DNA of 64,000 nt from Cunninghamia lanceolata (Eukaryota; Streptophyta; Pinopsida; Cupressales; Cupressaceae). Below are positions 11,451-22,496 of this stretch, one piece after another. Within the stretch, counting starts at the first letter, position 1; each line of letters starts with the position of its first letter. The notes under the pieces were generated by a model, which was not told the DNA's origin, did not search any database, and was given only the letters and a program-made list of their open reading frames with translations. The stretch lies in assembly GCA_027924645.1 (NCBI GenBank), contig BSBN01000763.1, positions 7,068,001 to 7,132,000 on the forward strand. The letters are read 5' to 3'. A program made the position numbers and the translations under genes.

Positions 11451-12055
11451 GGGTAGGGTTAGGGTTAGGGTTAAAACTAGGATTAGGGTTACAATTAGGG
11501 TTAATGTTAGAATCAGTTTAGGATTATAATTAGGGTTAGGGTTTGAATTGAGGATAGGGTTAGAGTTAGAATTAGGGTTACTAAATTAAGGTAATCATTA
11601 CAGTTATAATTAGGGTTAGGGTTAGAGTTAGGGCTAGATTTAGGGTTAGAATTTGCGTTAGCGTTAATGTTAAATTGTAGTTTGAAATAAGATTAGGGTA
11701 AGAGTTAGAATTAGGGTTATTTTTAGATTTAAAATTAGGGTTATAGTTAGGGTAGAATCAGGGTTATGATTAGAATTAGGGTTAGGATAGGGTTAGAGTT
11801 AAAATTAGGGTTCCTATTAGAATTAGGGTTATAATTAAGGTGGTTACTATTAGAATTAGGGTAATAATTAGAGTTAGGGTAAGCATTAGAGTTACAGTTA
11901 GGGTTAGAGTTAGGGTTAGGGATAGAGTTAGAATTCCAATTAGAGTTACGGTTAAAATCATTGTTATAATTACGATTAAGGTAAGGGTTAGAATTAGGGT
12001 TATTGTTAGATTTAAAATTAGGGTTATAGTAGGGTAGAATTAGAGTTATGATTAG
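11451..12055 (+). repeat. Degenerate TTAGGG-like array
   Basis: About 600 bp built on GGGTTA hexamers. Perfect tandem stretches occur near 11453-11473; elsewhere it varies as GTTAGAATTAGGGTTA and the like. The unit is the six-base TTAGGG form, not the seven-base TTTAGGG typical of most plant telomeres. The 65-codon frame over it (11840-12037, alternating Ile/Val/Arg) is only a read of the repeat. Confidence 0.85.
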
Positions 12056-12147
12056 AAATAATTATTCTAATTTAAATTACTTATTCTATTTAAAATATTA
12101 AACTATTTGCACATAAAATAATAAACATTTATAATAAAATAATAATA

Positions 12148-12313
12148 TGATTATTAATTATTAAAGTATACAATAATTACAATTATAATTTAAAATAAAT
12201 TGATTAAAAGATGGCTCAATATTTTGTAATATTATACTACTTTATTATGATTATTAATTATTAAAGTATACAATAATTACAATTATAATTTAAAATAATT
12301 GATTAAAAGATGC
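12148..12313 (+). repeat. Direct repeat, two ~66-bp copies 100 bp apart
   Basis: TGATTATTAATTATTAAAGT and what follows, down to GATTAAAAGATG, occurs at 12148 and 12248 with one base of length difference. AT-rich, non-coding. Confidence 0.85.
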
Positions 12314-12529
12314 TTCGAGATGGATACTTCTCCGCGTACTTTAGATATATTTTTTAAATATAGCTATACTAGTATTAATATAATTTCTACTTTATTATTG
12401 ATGCAATGATGTCAATGTGTTCATTTTATTCTATTAGTTATTATATCATCAAAGTGGGCCCGACTTCATATAAGTATTAAAGGAGCTTCATGTTTCGATG
12501 AATGTTTCGTTGCTAGATGGACGGGTTGT

Positions 12530-15270
12530 AGGAGTAAAGGGCAACACTGAGAGGGGGGATGAATCAGTGTTGTGTGAATTTTCAAATCTTTTTATAAACT
12601 TTAACTTTCAGAGCACAAAAAGAAAGATACCATTGATTTGTCAAATACATATGCACATGACTGTGAATGCAGAAAGAGAACAAAACTTCATAAGTAAATC
12701 AAACACACACAAAGAAGATCAATATGAATCATGACACAAGATATGCACGAGTGGAAAACCCATCAGGGGTAGAAAAACCACTCCAAAACTGCCTCACTGG
12801 CTTAAATGAAAAATTTCTTACAAATGTCTCACTGACATATACAGAGGTCTCACTGACCACAAGCCTCACTGGCATAGAAAGGTCTCACTAACCACAAGCC
12901 TCATTGGCATACTATGCCTCACTGGCATAACAAACACCATCATCAAAACATACTATAAAATATGTGCAAGAAATGATTGCAACTCAATCTGATTTGCACC
13001 ATTACAAAACATGTCTTCTGAATCCAATCCAAATGTCAATCTCATGATCTTTGCACAATCAAATTCATCTGTATCTTCATATTTGGCATGATTCAATTTG
13101 TAAATTCTCTGCATAATATCTTCATCCTTGTTTGATTCAAAAATTATAATCTCATATATCTCTCAAATTATGATTCATTTGTTTCTTCACAAAAATCTCT
13201 GCATGTTGGTTCACACTTCTCAATTTTGCAATGCATCTGCAATACCATTATATATGAAAGAGAATGTCCTTTCATATTCTTCTCAATCCTCATATTGAAC
13301 TCTGCATCTATATCTTCATAAATAAGGAATCTGCAAAAAATAAAGATTATTTAAATCCTTTGTTTTGCATAACCATTCATTTTCTTGATCCATCTTCCTT
13401 TCATTTTCTCAATAAAAATAATGAATGATATTCATCATATATCACTAAATAAAATCATCACTGGATTGCTTCAAACTGCCTTTTTAACAAAAATGAAGTG
13501 CCTTCACAAATCAATTCATCTGCAAAACAACATAACCTTCCATATTCCTTTCTCAACCTTTTCATTCTGAGCACGTATGTCTTCATTATTATCCGTGCAT
13601 CAAAAATATATCTCAACAAAAATCTTTAATTAATTCCAACAAAAACTCTTCATATTCCTCTGTGCACTTCAAAGACCCTTCCAAGAATTTCAATCTGCAA
13701 AAAAAATAAAACATCTATACAATTTGTTCTCTTAATTTTCCAAAAAAAAATATCTTCCATTTTTTTTCAATTCTTCAAAACCTTTCATATTCCCTGTATA
13801 AATAAAAATTATATCTCTTTCAAATTCTTCAATCTGCAAGATAAATATTTTCCAAAAAAGATCTTTTAAACTTCTCATCTGTAAGAAGCCTTCAATCAAT
13901 CTGCAAATAACATCTCTCAATCTGCCTTGAAAAATTTCTTCAATATTTCAAACCCTCTTCTTAAAAAAAAATCATATTGGGTTATGAAAAAAAACTTTTA
14001 AAAAAACTTCCACTTCTTTCCTTTTAGAAAAAAAAAAGACTGTGCCTTTTTTCTTTTGAAGAAATATTAAACTTAGAAATAAATCTTCTTTAAAAAGAAG
14101 CTTTAAAAACTTCAAAGATTCCTCCTATTTAGAAGGCAAGAAATTAGCCTTTATTTTTCCTTTAAAAACTCTCCTTAAAAATCTCATAGAAGATGCCTTT
14201 TAAAAGGCAAATAAATAGGAGATGAAAAGTTATTTTAAAATAAAATAAAGCATATACAAATGCTTTTTCCCACTCTTTTAAAAGCACCTTATAATATATT
14301 CCATGCCTTTTTATGAATAACTCATAGTCTCCATAAAGCATTCCATGCTTTTTAAATATATTTCACCCCTTCAAATATTCAAAGCAACATAATCTTTTAT
14401 AAATGATTAAACTTCACTTTCTTCAATGTCATAAAGCTATGACAAAAAGGGGATCAATAAAGTTTCTAATATTTAAAAAAAATATTAAGACTTATGTGGT
14501 GCTCCCCTTAAAAAATGCTCTCCACTTCATAAATAATATAAGTCAAGCTCTCCTTTAAATATGCATAGAGCTCCCATAGGGATCATTGAATATATTAATA
14601 TTTGATGTATTTTTTTTTAAGTCTTGGACAAGGCCCTCTTCAAATATTTAATATACTAAAATATGAAGACAGGAAGACATGAAGACATGACTTGTAAAAG
14701 ACTTGAAAGCCACTGTATACCTCTGCATCTACATATGTCACAACTATCAAAATCAACAAATGAAGATCAAATGTAAATGAAGACCATACCACCAAATCAC
14801 TGTCATTATGAAGACCATGCCACTGTATCTGCAATGTCAATCAACTGTAACTGTATATCAAAAGTAACATTAATGTCCTATGTCACAGAGATGATAGCAT
14901 CATATATACCATACCAATGCCATATGATAGTAACTCCCACGTGGAGAACACCATACTATCAACACTAAAAACATTATGAAGGCCAAACCTATGAAGATCA
15001 AGAATATAAGCCCAACACAAACAAGTTAGCATCAATATATTATGTGATCAACAATTGATGTAATCAACCTGATCAAACAAGGCCTGTGATCATGAAAGAA
15101 GATGACCAATATGAACACCAACACCAAGAACATGAGAATCCATCCTGAGACAAACTTGAAGATGTCTTGATCAAACAGAAGCATCTCATTTCTAACCATA
15201 TTTGCATATCTGACAACACATATCCAAATGACATCAAACAAACTGAGAACACCTTTTTGACATCAATGAC
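12530..15270 (-). mobile_element. LTR-like sequence in reverse orientation
   Basis: Read on the minus strand, the end near 12545-12575 gives GATTCATCCCCCCTCTCAGTG, matching the 3' ends of the LTRs at 40090-40121 and 46518-46551 (TTCACCCCCCCTCTCAGTG). Farther in are GGGTTTTCCAC and an array of CCAGTGAGGC-like units (12785-12935), as in the R/U5 part of those LTRs. The other limit is uncertain; TGTCATTGATGTCAAA, read on minus near 15268, resembles LTR-start or PPT-flanking sequence. No primer-binding site or coding region is seen, so it may be a solo or truncated LTR. Short frames inside (13385-13920, 14640-15504) look like chance. Confidence 0.4.
12785..12935 (-). repeat. Short degenerate array of GCCTCACTGGCATA units
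   Basis: About seven units of 17-25 bp vary around GCCTCACTGGCATA or GTCTCACTGACCACAA. On the minus strand they read GCCAGTGAGGC, akin to the GCAGTGAGCC units inside the LTRs at 33001-33070, 39800-39900 and 46195-46310. Confidence 0.7.
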
Positions 15271-15282
15271 AATCTACTTTCA

Positions 15283-15500
15283 TCACGAGTGTAGTTGAAT
15301 TCTGGAACGAAAGTCCGGAGCGCTAGACTTGAAGTAAGATGTCAGTGCAAAATAATATAACAGACGACCGTTCGATGAATTTTTGATGGACGGTTGTAGT
15401 TGCATTCTGGAAGAAAATGTCTGAAACACTAGACTAGCGACTTCAAGCCTCTGGAATAACACTTGAACCGTTAGATTTCCAAATATCAATGGTTGACATT
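15283..15500 (+). promoter_or_regulatory. 5' flanking block shared with 21981-22110
   Basis: The stretch ACCGTTCGATGAATTTTTGATGG, then GTTGTAGTTGCATTCTGGA and AACCGTTAGATTTCCAAATATCAATGGTT, is repeated in diverged form at 21981-22110, before the second long frame. The first part (15290-15340) is itself an extra copy of the GTAGTTGxATTCTGGA segment. Because both lie upstream of related long frames, conserved promoter or element-terminus sequence is possible. The function is inferred. Confidence 0.5.
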
Positions 15501-15944
15501 TCATACGAGAAACCCTATGTGTAATCTTATGTTGACTTGCTACCTCTGGTTGCTGGTTGTCTAATTTGAAACCTGAGCCATCAAAACTATGTTGTTTACT
15601 GACCCTTTATACCTAATCTTGTCGGTCACCGCTTGGTGGGGAACAGGTTAACCTAGCAGGCTAGCAGGGTCCACTTTTTAAATGCTTTAGCAAATATTTC
15701 GAAGTAGCCCTAAGAGACTTAAAGGGTGAGCTATTATAGATTTAATTAAGACACATGGGAAATTCCTTGACAAGATGTTTTAATCTTAGCCATCCAATGT
15801 TGAAGAATTTAAGCAGACAGCTGATGGCTTGAGAAGTTAATATGCGAGCAAGTTGTTGGCCAGTTAAGTCATGACTTCATGTCCGAATATTCGTAAGTTG
15901 ACCGGCCCCTTAATCTAGGATTCTAGAGGTTACCTGCTGTCGTC

Positions 15945-16243
15945 GGTTGCAGGAAGGGAAAAATCTAATGGTCATGCAAGGGCACATGAGGAATCTGTCA
16001 GGAGAGAATATTCACTATGCAGTTGCGATAGAATGACACGTCAAAAAATCTAAGTTGGCATCCTATCCCACTAAAGACTTGATCCAACGGTTACAGGAAG
16101 AGTGAAATCTAATGGTCGTGCAAGGGCGCATGAGGAATTTGTTAGGAGAGAATATTTGTTGCACGGCTGTGACAAAATGACACATGTCAAAAAATCTAAG
16201 CTGGCATCCTATCCCACTAAAGACTTGATCCAACGGTTGCGCA
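15945..16243 (+). repeat. ~145-bp tandem duplication upstream of a long reading frame
   Basis: AAATCTAATGGTC starts at 15961 and 16105, and GACTTGATCCAACGGTT ends each copy (GATC at 16081 and 16227). Copies are about 90% alike. Each carries GATCCAACGGTT, the half-site of the palindromes at 8685 and 15465. The 61-codon frame at 16102-16287 is chance. Confidence 0.85.
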
Positions 16244-16536
16244 TCATCACAAGGAGAATCTCACAGGATGGAATTTGCACTACATGATCACAACATGGAG
16301 ACACATGGCATTCTATTCTTTGAGAAGTGAGGCACGCCGACACGGGGTAGGTAAGAGGTGGTCCATCACAGGCTATTACGTTGTGAGGTGCTACCACGTA
16401 TCTGACCCATACATATTTTGAATGGCGATGAAGATTGTCAAATCTAGTCAGCCAATCAGGACCGTGGATTTCAGAATGTAAGGAAAAGTTTAATGGCCCA
16501 AATTCAAAGTTTCAAAAGAGAAAGATTTCGAAGTGC

Positions 16537-16624
16537 TTGTAGTATGAAGTTCATTAATACAGAGAATTGTGAAGGAATTCTTGCAGCACGAAGTTCATTA
16601 ATACAAAGAATTGTGCAGGAATTC
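16537..16624 (+). repeat. 44-bp tandem duplication
   Basis: AAGTTCATTAATAC occurs at 16547 and 16591 within two near-identical 44-bp units ending GGAATTC. It lies between the 145-bp duplication and the start of the long frame, so probably in its leader. Confidence 0.85.
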
Positions 16625-16830
16625 AAGGATTAAGGTATTCTCAAGAGCGTGACTACATTCAGAAGAAACCATTAGAATGAGCAAGAAAAAGTGATCTCAG
16701 GCTTCTACAAGCGTGGAAAACCAGTAACTATTCCTCTTCTGTGCCTGGTTTTTCCAACTGTAGGTTAATTCTAAAGCTTTTAGGGCCATTGTCAACCATA
16801 AAAACCCTAAGCTACCTTCATAAAAGAAAA

Positions 16831-19800
16831 ATGACTTAGTCAGGCCATCCTTCCACTTCAAAACGAAGCTTAGATGAGGATCTTATGATCCAACTCCCTG
16901 GTTCTGCTAGAACAATTTTGAAATTACATGGCCCAGGCGGACCCTAGGATAAATTTCTTGACTACTGCTATAATCGTCGAGATGCTAAATTACCTGTCCC
17001 AGGTTGGATCCTCTTCGAGCATTGGCATAAGATGATGGACTATAAGGCCCCTATCTGTCATGCCTGGAGATATGATTTAGCCAAGCTCATTTGTTCCAAT
17101 GTTTTCCCCAACCCTAACTTGATTAGGTCAACAACATTAAGGTATAATCCAACCACTAAGACATTAATAACTGGAAATGGTTCAAAATTGATCAAGCTTA
17201 CCAAAGGATACATTGCCACTGTATTCAACTTAGACCCTACAGCCAGCAAACAAATTGACCTCATGGCTTTCAAGAAAAAATACCAGACTGTGAAACGACA
17301 TTACAGGGAATGTAACTTACCAAAGCACAGGCCAAGGGGTGTTGGTGGGAAATTGGTAAAGATTTCAGATGATGAGAAGGAGCCTTTTCATTGCAATATG
17401 TTTAATGAATATTTTGTCAGAACCTATCACAGTCTGTGTCAAGTATTAGGCAAAGATGCTTCAGATAGAATGTTTGTTTCTTTGATGATGATGGTTGTTG
17501 ATATTCAGAACCTAGATGTCAAGGAACCATATGATTATGCCACTTTCATAGCTGACCATATGCATGATCAGATGATAAAGATAAAAAATAATTTGTCTAA
17601 ACCGGATGTCCATGTTGAATTCACACGGTACTCCTTGTTGTGCCATATGTACTTATTTGCTTTATCAGGGATGTGGCACCAAAATCTGCATGTCAAGGTT
17701 TCAAATGCTCAAGGGAACAAGCTGCCAATGCAAGTATGGACATGTATGTTGGATATGCATTGTGTCATAGAAGATTATGTCATCTTTGAAGAATATTTTG
17801 TGAGGAGAATCCTTGGATTTTTGGAGTCAGAGGGTGAAAGGTTGCATCCTGATGTATTGGATTTTTTACGACCTCTGGACAGGACTCCCCACCTTGGAAT
17901 TGATCACAATTGGGGTGATTGGTTCTATCATGAGCATACTACTTGCATAAGGGTCTATGGATGCCAGACTGCACCTCACATACTGCCCAAATATGTGCCA
18001 AAGAGGGTGGCATTTTTAGAAGTTATAAGGTAGTTAAATGATTTTGACAAGGAGCACTTTAGGAACCACAAGAAAGGTTCATTCTTCCCTTCTTCCATCA
18101 AATTTTGTGATTTCTTGATCCCTGATAAGAGTGGGTTGGACCAAATTTATTCAGTTATGCAATGTTTTGGAATGTATTTGGAACAACCAAGGTATTTTGA
18201 CCCTGAGGGCTTCATCAACAAAATCAGACTCAACAAGGGAATGCTCAAGTACTTTCATCAAGTGGATTACGATGAGGACATTACTAGGAATTGTTTTACA
18301 ATGAATGATGTCCACCACTTGAGGATGAAGTGGGATACTATCATGGCCAATGAGAAGATGAAGAAAAAAATGAATCCTGCATATCTAGGTGCATTTGCAG
18401 AAGTGCAAGACCCAATCAAGAGAATTGAGAAAATGTTGGATAATGCAGAACAGTTGATTGCCTCTGCCCCTATAGGAGAACAGAGATATGCTTATGAGCC
18501 TGGCAGCTCAAGTGGAGAGTATGATGTAAAGAGGGAATCACTTGGCCCCTCCCCTGCCAAAAGGGCCAAGATTATTGATTTGGAGAACCCAAAGTAGATA
18601 GAGGTGGTTGACCTAGAGGGGGAGGAGGAACATGCACAAGAAACTAGCCCTCATTCACCTGATAGACTGAGACCTTATTCATCCCCAGAGAATAGGGCAG
18701 TGAGAGTAATGAGAAACCCTACTGTTGATATTGAAGATGTTAGGGTGATGGCATGTGACAAGTTTATGGAGGATGATGAATTTGTCAACACTCTTGAATT
18801 TAGGAGCTATGTTTTGAAAGTGAGGAGTGAGGAATTTCAGAAGAAAATTGAAGATGCCAAGGCTGGAGCAGACCCAAAGGAGTATGATGCTATTACTCAG
18901 AGGGTCCTAAAAGAAGTACAACAGTCTATAAGTGCAATGACTCCAGAGGAAGGGAGAGCACTGGTGGTAAAAAGTAATATTATGCTTCTACCTCAGTGGA
19001 CTCTATCAGATGCCATTGCATTTGATACAATTACCAGAGATGATTTAGATGTGACAGGGGAACAGATTGAAAAGGCCCTCTCTGGTGCAACCTTCAACCC
19101 TAAATTTGAAACATTGGCAATATGGGCTCTAGCCCCAAACAACAAAAAGCCTAGGGTTTAATTAGGAGAGCTGATAGGGGATGCAATAATAAAAAGAGTA
19201 TATGATACACCTGCTCCTCAGGATGCAAGCCTAAATGTATAGACTGCACAATTTGTAGAAGCAACTGCTAACAAATTGCAAAAGGATTACAATCAGCTGC
19301 AACTTGATTATTCTCAGGAAGTTACAGAGATAAACATGTTGAAGCAACAGTTGTCATTGGGAGCCAGTACTTCAGCCCCTCCTCCAGTGATCCCAACTGA
19401 AGAATCTCTTCCAGTGGATACAGAGCCTCTCCTTGCAGAGATTAGAGAGTTGAAGGAGGATAACAGGAGATTGAAGGAGGAAAATGATAACAAGGTTAAA
19501 GAGGTGGTCACCAACTTGATCAAGAATAGGGTGACAAACATTTTGACCAGAGTTGATGAGACTTGGAAATCCTACTCACAGTTGAGACCAGCCTATCAAA
19601 AGCATGAGTCTAACAAACAGAGACTATTGAGCTTAAAAACAAAGTGATTACATAGAACTGAACAAGTCAAAGAATTTCTGAGGTGTGCCAGGTATGATTC
19701 CAATGCACCTCCTGAAATACAGAAGGTGTTTAACATGAAGTATTTTCAGGATGTGGCCAGTTTCCAGCTAAAATTTGATTTAGTTGTGAAAGAGAGGTTG

Positions 19801-20151
19801 CAGGGTTTTGAAAGGTTGGACACTAAGTGGTCACCTCCCATCTTGGAGGGTGATGGCAAAACAAAAGACTTGGACAAGTGGAGAAAGGAGATTGTAGACA
19901 ATATTTATCAATTAATTCCCACTTGTTGTGATGTAATTGCAAGTGATCCAACTATGCAAGTACTAAGCTTATCATTGGACAATCTGAACACTCTTGAAAG
20001 GAATTTTTCTATGTTCTGTAACCAAGTAAAAAGTATCTTGGATGCTAGGTATGTTAGCCATAATGGCAAGATTTCAGAAATACTTTCATTCCCTTGGCCG
20101 ACAGAGGAGACATACGGTGAGTGGAAGGACAAATATGGAACTAAGGATTGA
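16831..20151 (+). pseudogene. 1107-codon decayed frame, ORF2 superfamily lineage A
   Basis: One reading frame of exactly 1107 codons runs from ATG 16831 to TGA 20149 with no frameshift, broken by stops at 16837, 16945, 18031, 18595, 19240 (all TAG), 19159 (TAA) and 19645 (TGA). The first ~460 codons look globular and helical, with LTKGYIATVFNL near 17200 and TCIRVYGCQTAPHILPKYVP near 17940-18000. Then comes a charged low-complexity linker, a Lys/Glu-rich coiled-coil-like segment at 19276-19640, and a final helical part. The layout and these two motifs resemble the frame at 22497 and ORF2 of the LTR elements at 34968 and 42019. Function is unknown; the N-terminal part faintly recalls plant-mobile-domain-type modules, which I could not confirm. 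No LTR, PBS or CCHC partner is seen around it. Confidence 0.65.
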
Positions 20152-21155
20152 CAAGCTTTTGTTCTCTGTATCTGTAGCAATTTGAAGTACAATGTATTCA
20201 ATGCTGAGAGCATGTTCCTGATCTATAGTATAAAGGAACTATCTTTCTCATTTAATAGGGTTGGTTGTTGAAGACTTGGCAAATTTTGGAGGAATGATAA
20301 GATACAGTCTTGCTAGGTGGAATAAATTTACCAGTTTCATGTTGTTTTTAAACGAGTAATGCTTTGTTGCATGTATATGGCTATCTATCTCCAAGTTGTG
20401 TGTGTTTTTCTTCTGAATCTAAATAGCTAAGGGTTATTAGGATTCTGGAACATGGGCTCTCTATGTTGAATGTTTAATCTTCTACTTAAAACTTTTGTTC
20501 AAGGAACAAATTAAATGTTCTGGGTTAAGCATTGGGAAAAAAATATATTGCAACAAGGATATCTGTAAGCATAGGTGACTAAATACTCAGTCTTGAGAAG
20601 TATTTGTAAGTAAGATATTAGAAAATCTCCTTAAAATCTGATTATTGATTTAAAGTTTATGTTTTGATGATTATTGTACTATTCATTTATTAAATATTTT
20701 TGATCTGAGATGACTTTTGTTGAAATTAGAACAAAAAGAATTACTCCCTCTTTTTATAGTATTTATTATTAGTTAAAAGTTTAAAATTTATTGTATATAA
20801 AATTAGTCAGATCTTACACATCAATTTACAAATATTGTGCTCATGTTAATTCAAAATTGGTGACATGTTCATGGATTGCATACGATGTACGACTACGTGG
20901 AACATAGTTTGGAAACATTATTAAGTATTATCTATATACTTATTACTTACGTCAAATCAATCACAAATATTTGCATGCAGATTAAATTCACTTGAAAAAA
21001 TATATCAAATCACTTAAATATTGGCACGCTTGGAAAGATATCCAAACGCTTCGAAGCCCAACGCCATTAATGAAGTCTGGCTCTATTTAATGGAGCCCAA
21101 CAACGCCTCATAGTCATACCAAAGTTTGAATCTAGCTTGCTACTTAACAAAGAAA
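20152..21155. other. Spacer between lineage A and copy 2 of the 184-residue family
   Basis: AT-rich, with no gene and no LTR or polypurine boundary recognised. It probably includes the 3' flank of lineage A. Confidence 0.45.
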
Positions 21156-21710
21156 ATGAATACACCAATTTGCCTTGTAGCGCTGCAAAGGCAAATTGCT
21201 TTCTTGGGTTACATAACAGACTCGAGGCTTAGAGCTATAACGAAGCCTCACAAAATTGTTTGTTTATGCTTCCTGGAGGTTGAAGCCATTAAAATGGTGC
21301 TTGGGAGGAACTTTTTAATAGATAGGAATAGATATTATGTGAATTCTGACATAGCCTCTTGGTTCTTGGCCTCATTGCTGGACCTTGGAGGTTTGAAGGT
21401 GGAAATTCTCGAACTATTGCGAGAAATTTTCAAGGCAGATTTTCTGGGCAATGATTTTGAGGTGGTTGCTAGGTTAGAGATGGGTGTGGGGATTTTGTGG
21501 TCTTCTGACCTACCAATGGTGTTAGTTGGGGGAGAGATGGTTGTGGGGATTGAGTGGCTTCCCTTTCTACTGAACATGACAGATGGTGCTCTTGCCCGCC
21601 GCCGTCACTAGGCCACCATCGGTCTGAATTTTTTAAGGTGCTCTCGAGCTCTCGTCATGGAGCCGAATGTGGAATGGGTGCTGCACTTTGTAGACCTGGT
21701 GGAAACATGA
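21156..21710 (+). pseudogene. Unknown 184-residue protein family, copy 2 (one in-frame stop)
   Basis: Exactly 185 codons from ATG 21156 to TGA 21708-21710, with a single TAG at 21609. It begins MNTPICLVALQRQIAFLG and holds the core AIKMVLGRNFLI, YYVNSDIASWFLASLLDLGG and PFLLNM. After the stop, in the same frame, it continues as LNFLRC...NVEWVLHFVDLV, matching copy 3 (CNFLKC...VKWLYEFVDLV). This is the least damaged copy. An ATG 30 bases upstream in frame (21126) is possible but is not shared by the other copies, so I chose 21156. The role is unknown, and no membrane or signal segment is visible. It lies between two ORF2-superfamily frames, which may be chance. Confidence 0.65.
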
Positions 21711-21980
21711 GATTTTTATGGTTTCCCTTAGCCAGTGGCCCAGTGTTTTGAACTTTTGATTTTTGCTATGTAATTTTAATGTAATATATTATATTATCAT
21801 GGGAAAGAATATGTATGAATGAATATCAATGAATGAATGAAAGTTGACATCCACAAGACCAAAAACTGTGAATAATTTTTTTATTAATATTAAATAGAAT
21901 GTAATTAAATGATAAGTGTGACTATAATTAAATGAATGAAGAAATGTAGATTATGTTTATTGTTTATATTATAAAATACT
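21711..21980. other. AT-rich spacer
   Basis: A likely 3' UTR of copy 2 (TTTAATGTAATATATTATATTATC) followed by AT-rich DNA. Nothing else is recognised. Confidence 0.4.
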
Positions 21981-22110
21981 CAACCGTTCGATGAACATTT
22001 GATGGATGGTTGTAGTTGCATTCCGGAATGAAATGCACAAAATGCTAGGCTTGCGAACTTAAATCTCCAGAATCACCCTAAACCATTAGATTTACAAAGA
22101 TCAACGGTTT
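21981..22110 (+). promoter_or_regulatory. 5' flanking block of lineage B, related to 15363-15497
   Basis: CAACCGTTCGATGAACATTTGATGG, GTTGTAGTTGCATTCCGGAA and AACCATTAGATTTACAAAGATCAACGGTTT follow the same order and spacing as at 15363-15497. The last 30 bases form an imperfect inverted repeat. A promoter role is inferred. Confidence 0.5.
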
Positions 22111-22303
22111 AGAGATTGCTGTGAGTTGTCAATGCAGGACAACTGTCAAACATGTACTAATAGCGTAGTCTGGAAGCAACACGTTGACTTGATGTTTCAT
22201 TCACTAAAAAATTCACTTTATAAAAAAAGCAAACTTTCTAGTTTCTACTTTTTACTACTAAGTGATTTTATTTTTAAGTGAGAGCCGAGAGGGTCAACAC
22301 ACG

Positions 22304-22366
22304 AGGAGATTTCATATTGCTCATTGCAGTGCACCAAGGAGATTTCAGATTGCTCATTGCAGTGCC
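22304..22366 (+). repeat. ~32-bp tandem duplication in leader of lineage B
   Basis: GGAGATTTCATATTGCTCATTGCAGTGC is followed at once by a near copy with AGATT. It lies about 150 bp before the ATG, probably in the 5' UTR. Confidence 0.85.
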
Positions 22367-22496
22367 ATTTCCAACAAAGCTGGTAAGACAAAACATAGAA
22401 TCCCTAGGCTACGTTTCATCGTTTCTTAAAATCTTATTTTGTCAAACTTTGCGTTTAGGGTTGAGAGACTTAAGAAAAATTTCACACTATATAAGC

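Noticed and set aside
11840..12037. 65-codon Arg/Val/Ile ORF
   Set aside because: It is a translation of the TTAGGG-like repeat.
15363..22110. Pair of LTRs around lineage A
   Set aside because: The repeats at 15.36 and 21.98 kb are in direct orientation, but there is no TG...CA edge, TSD, primer site or polypurine tract, and each sits upstream of its own long frame, so shared 5' flank is a better reading.
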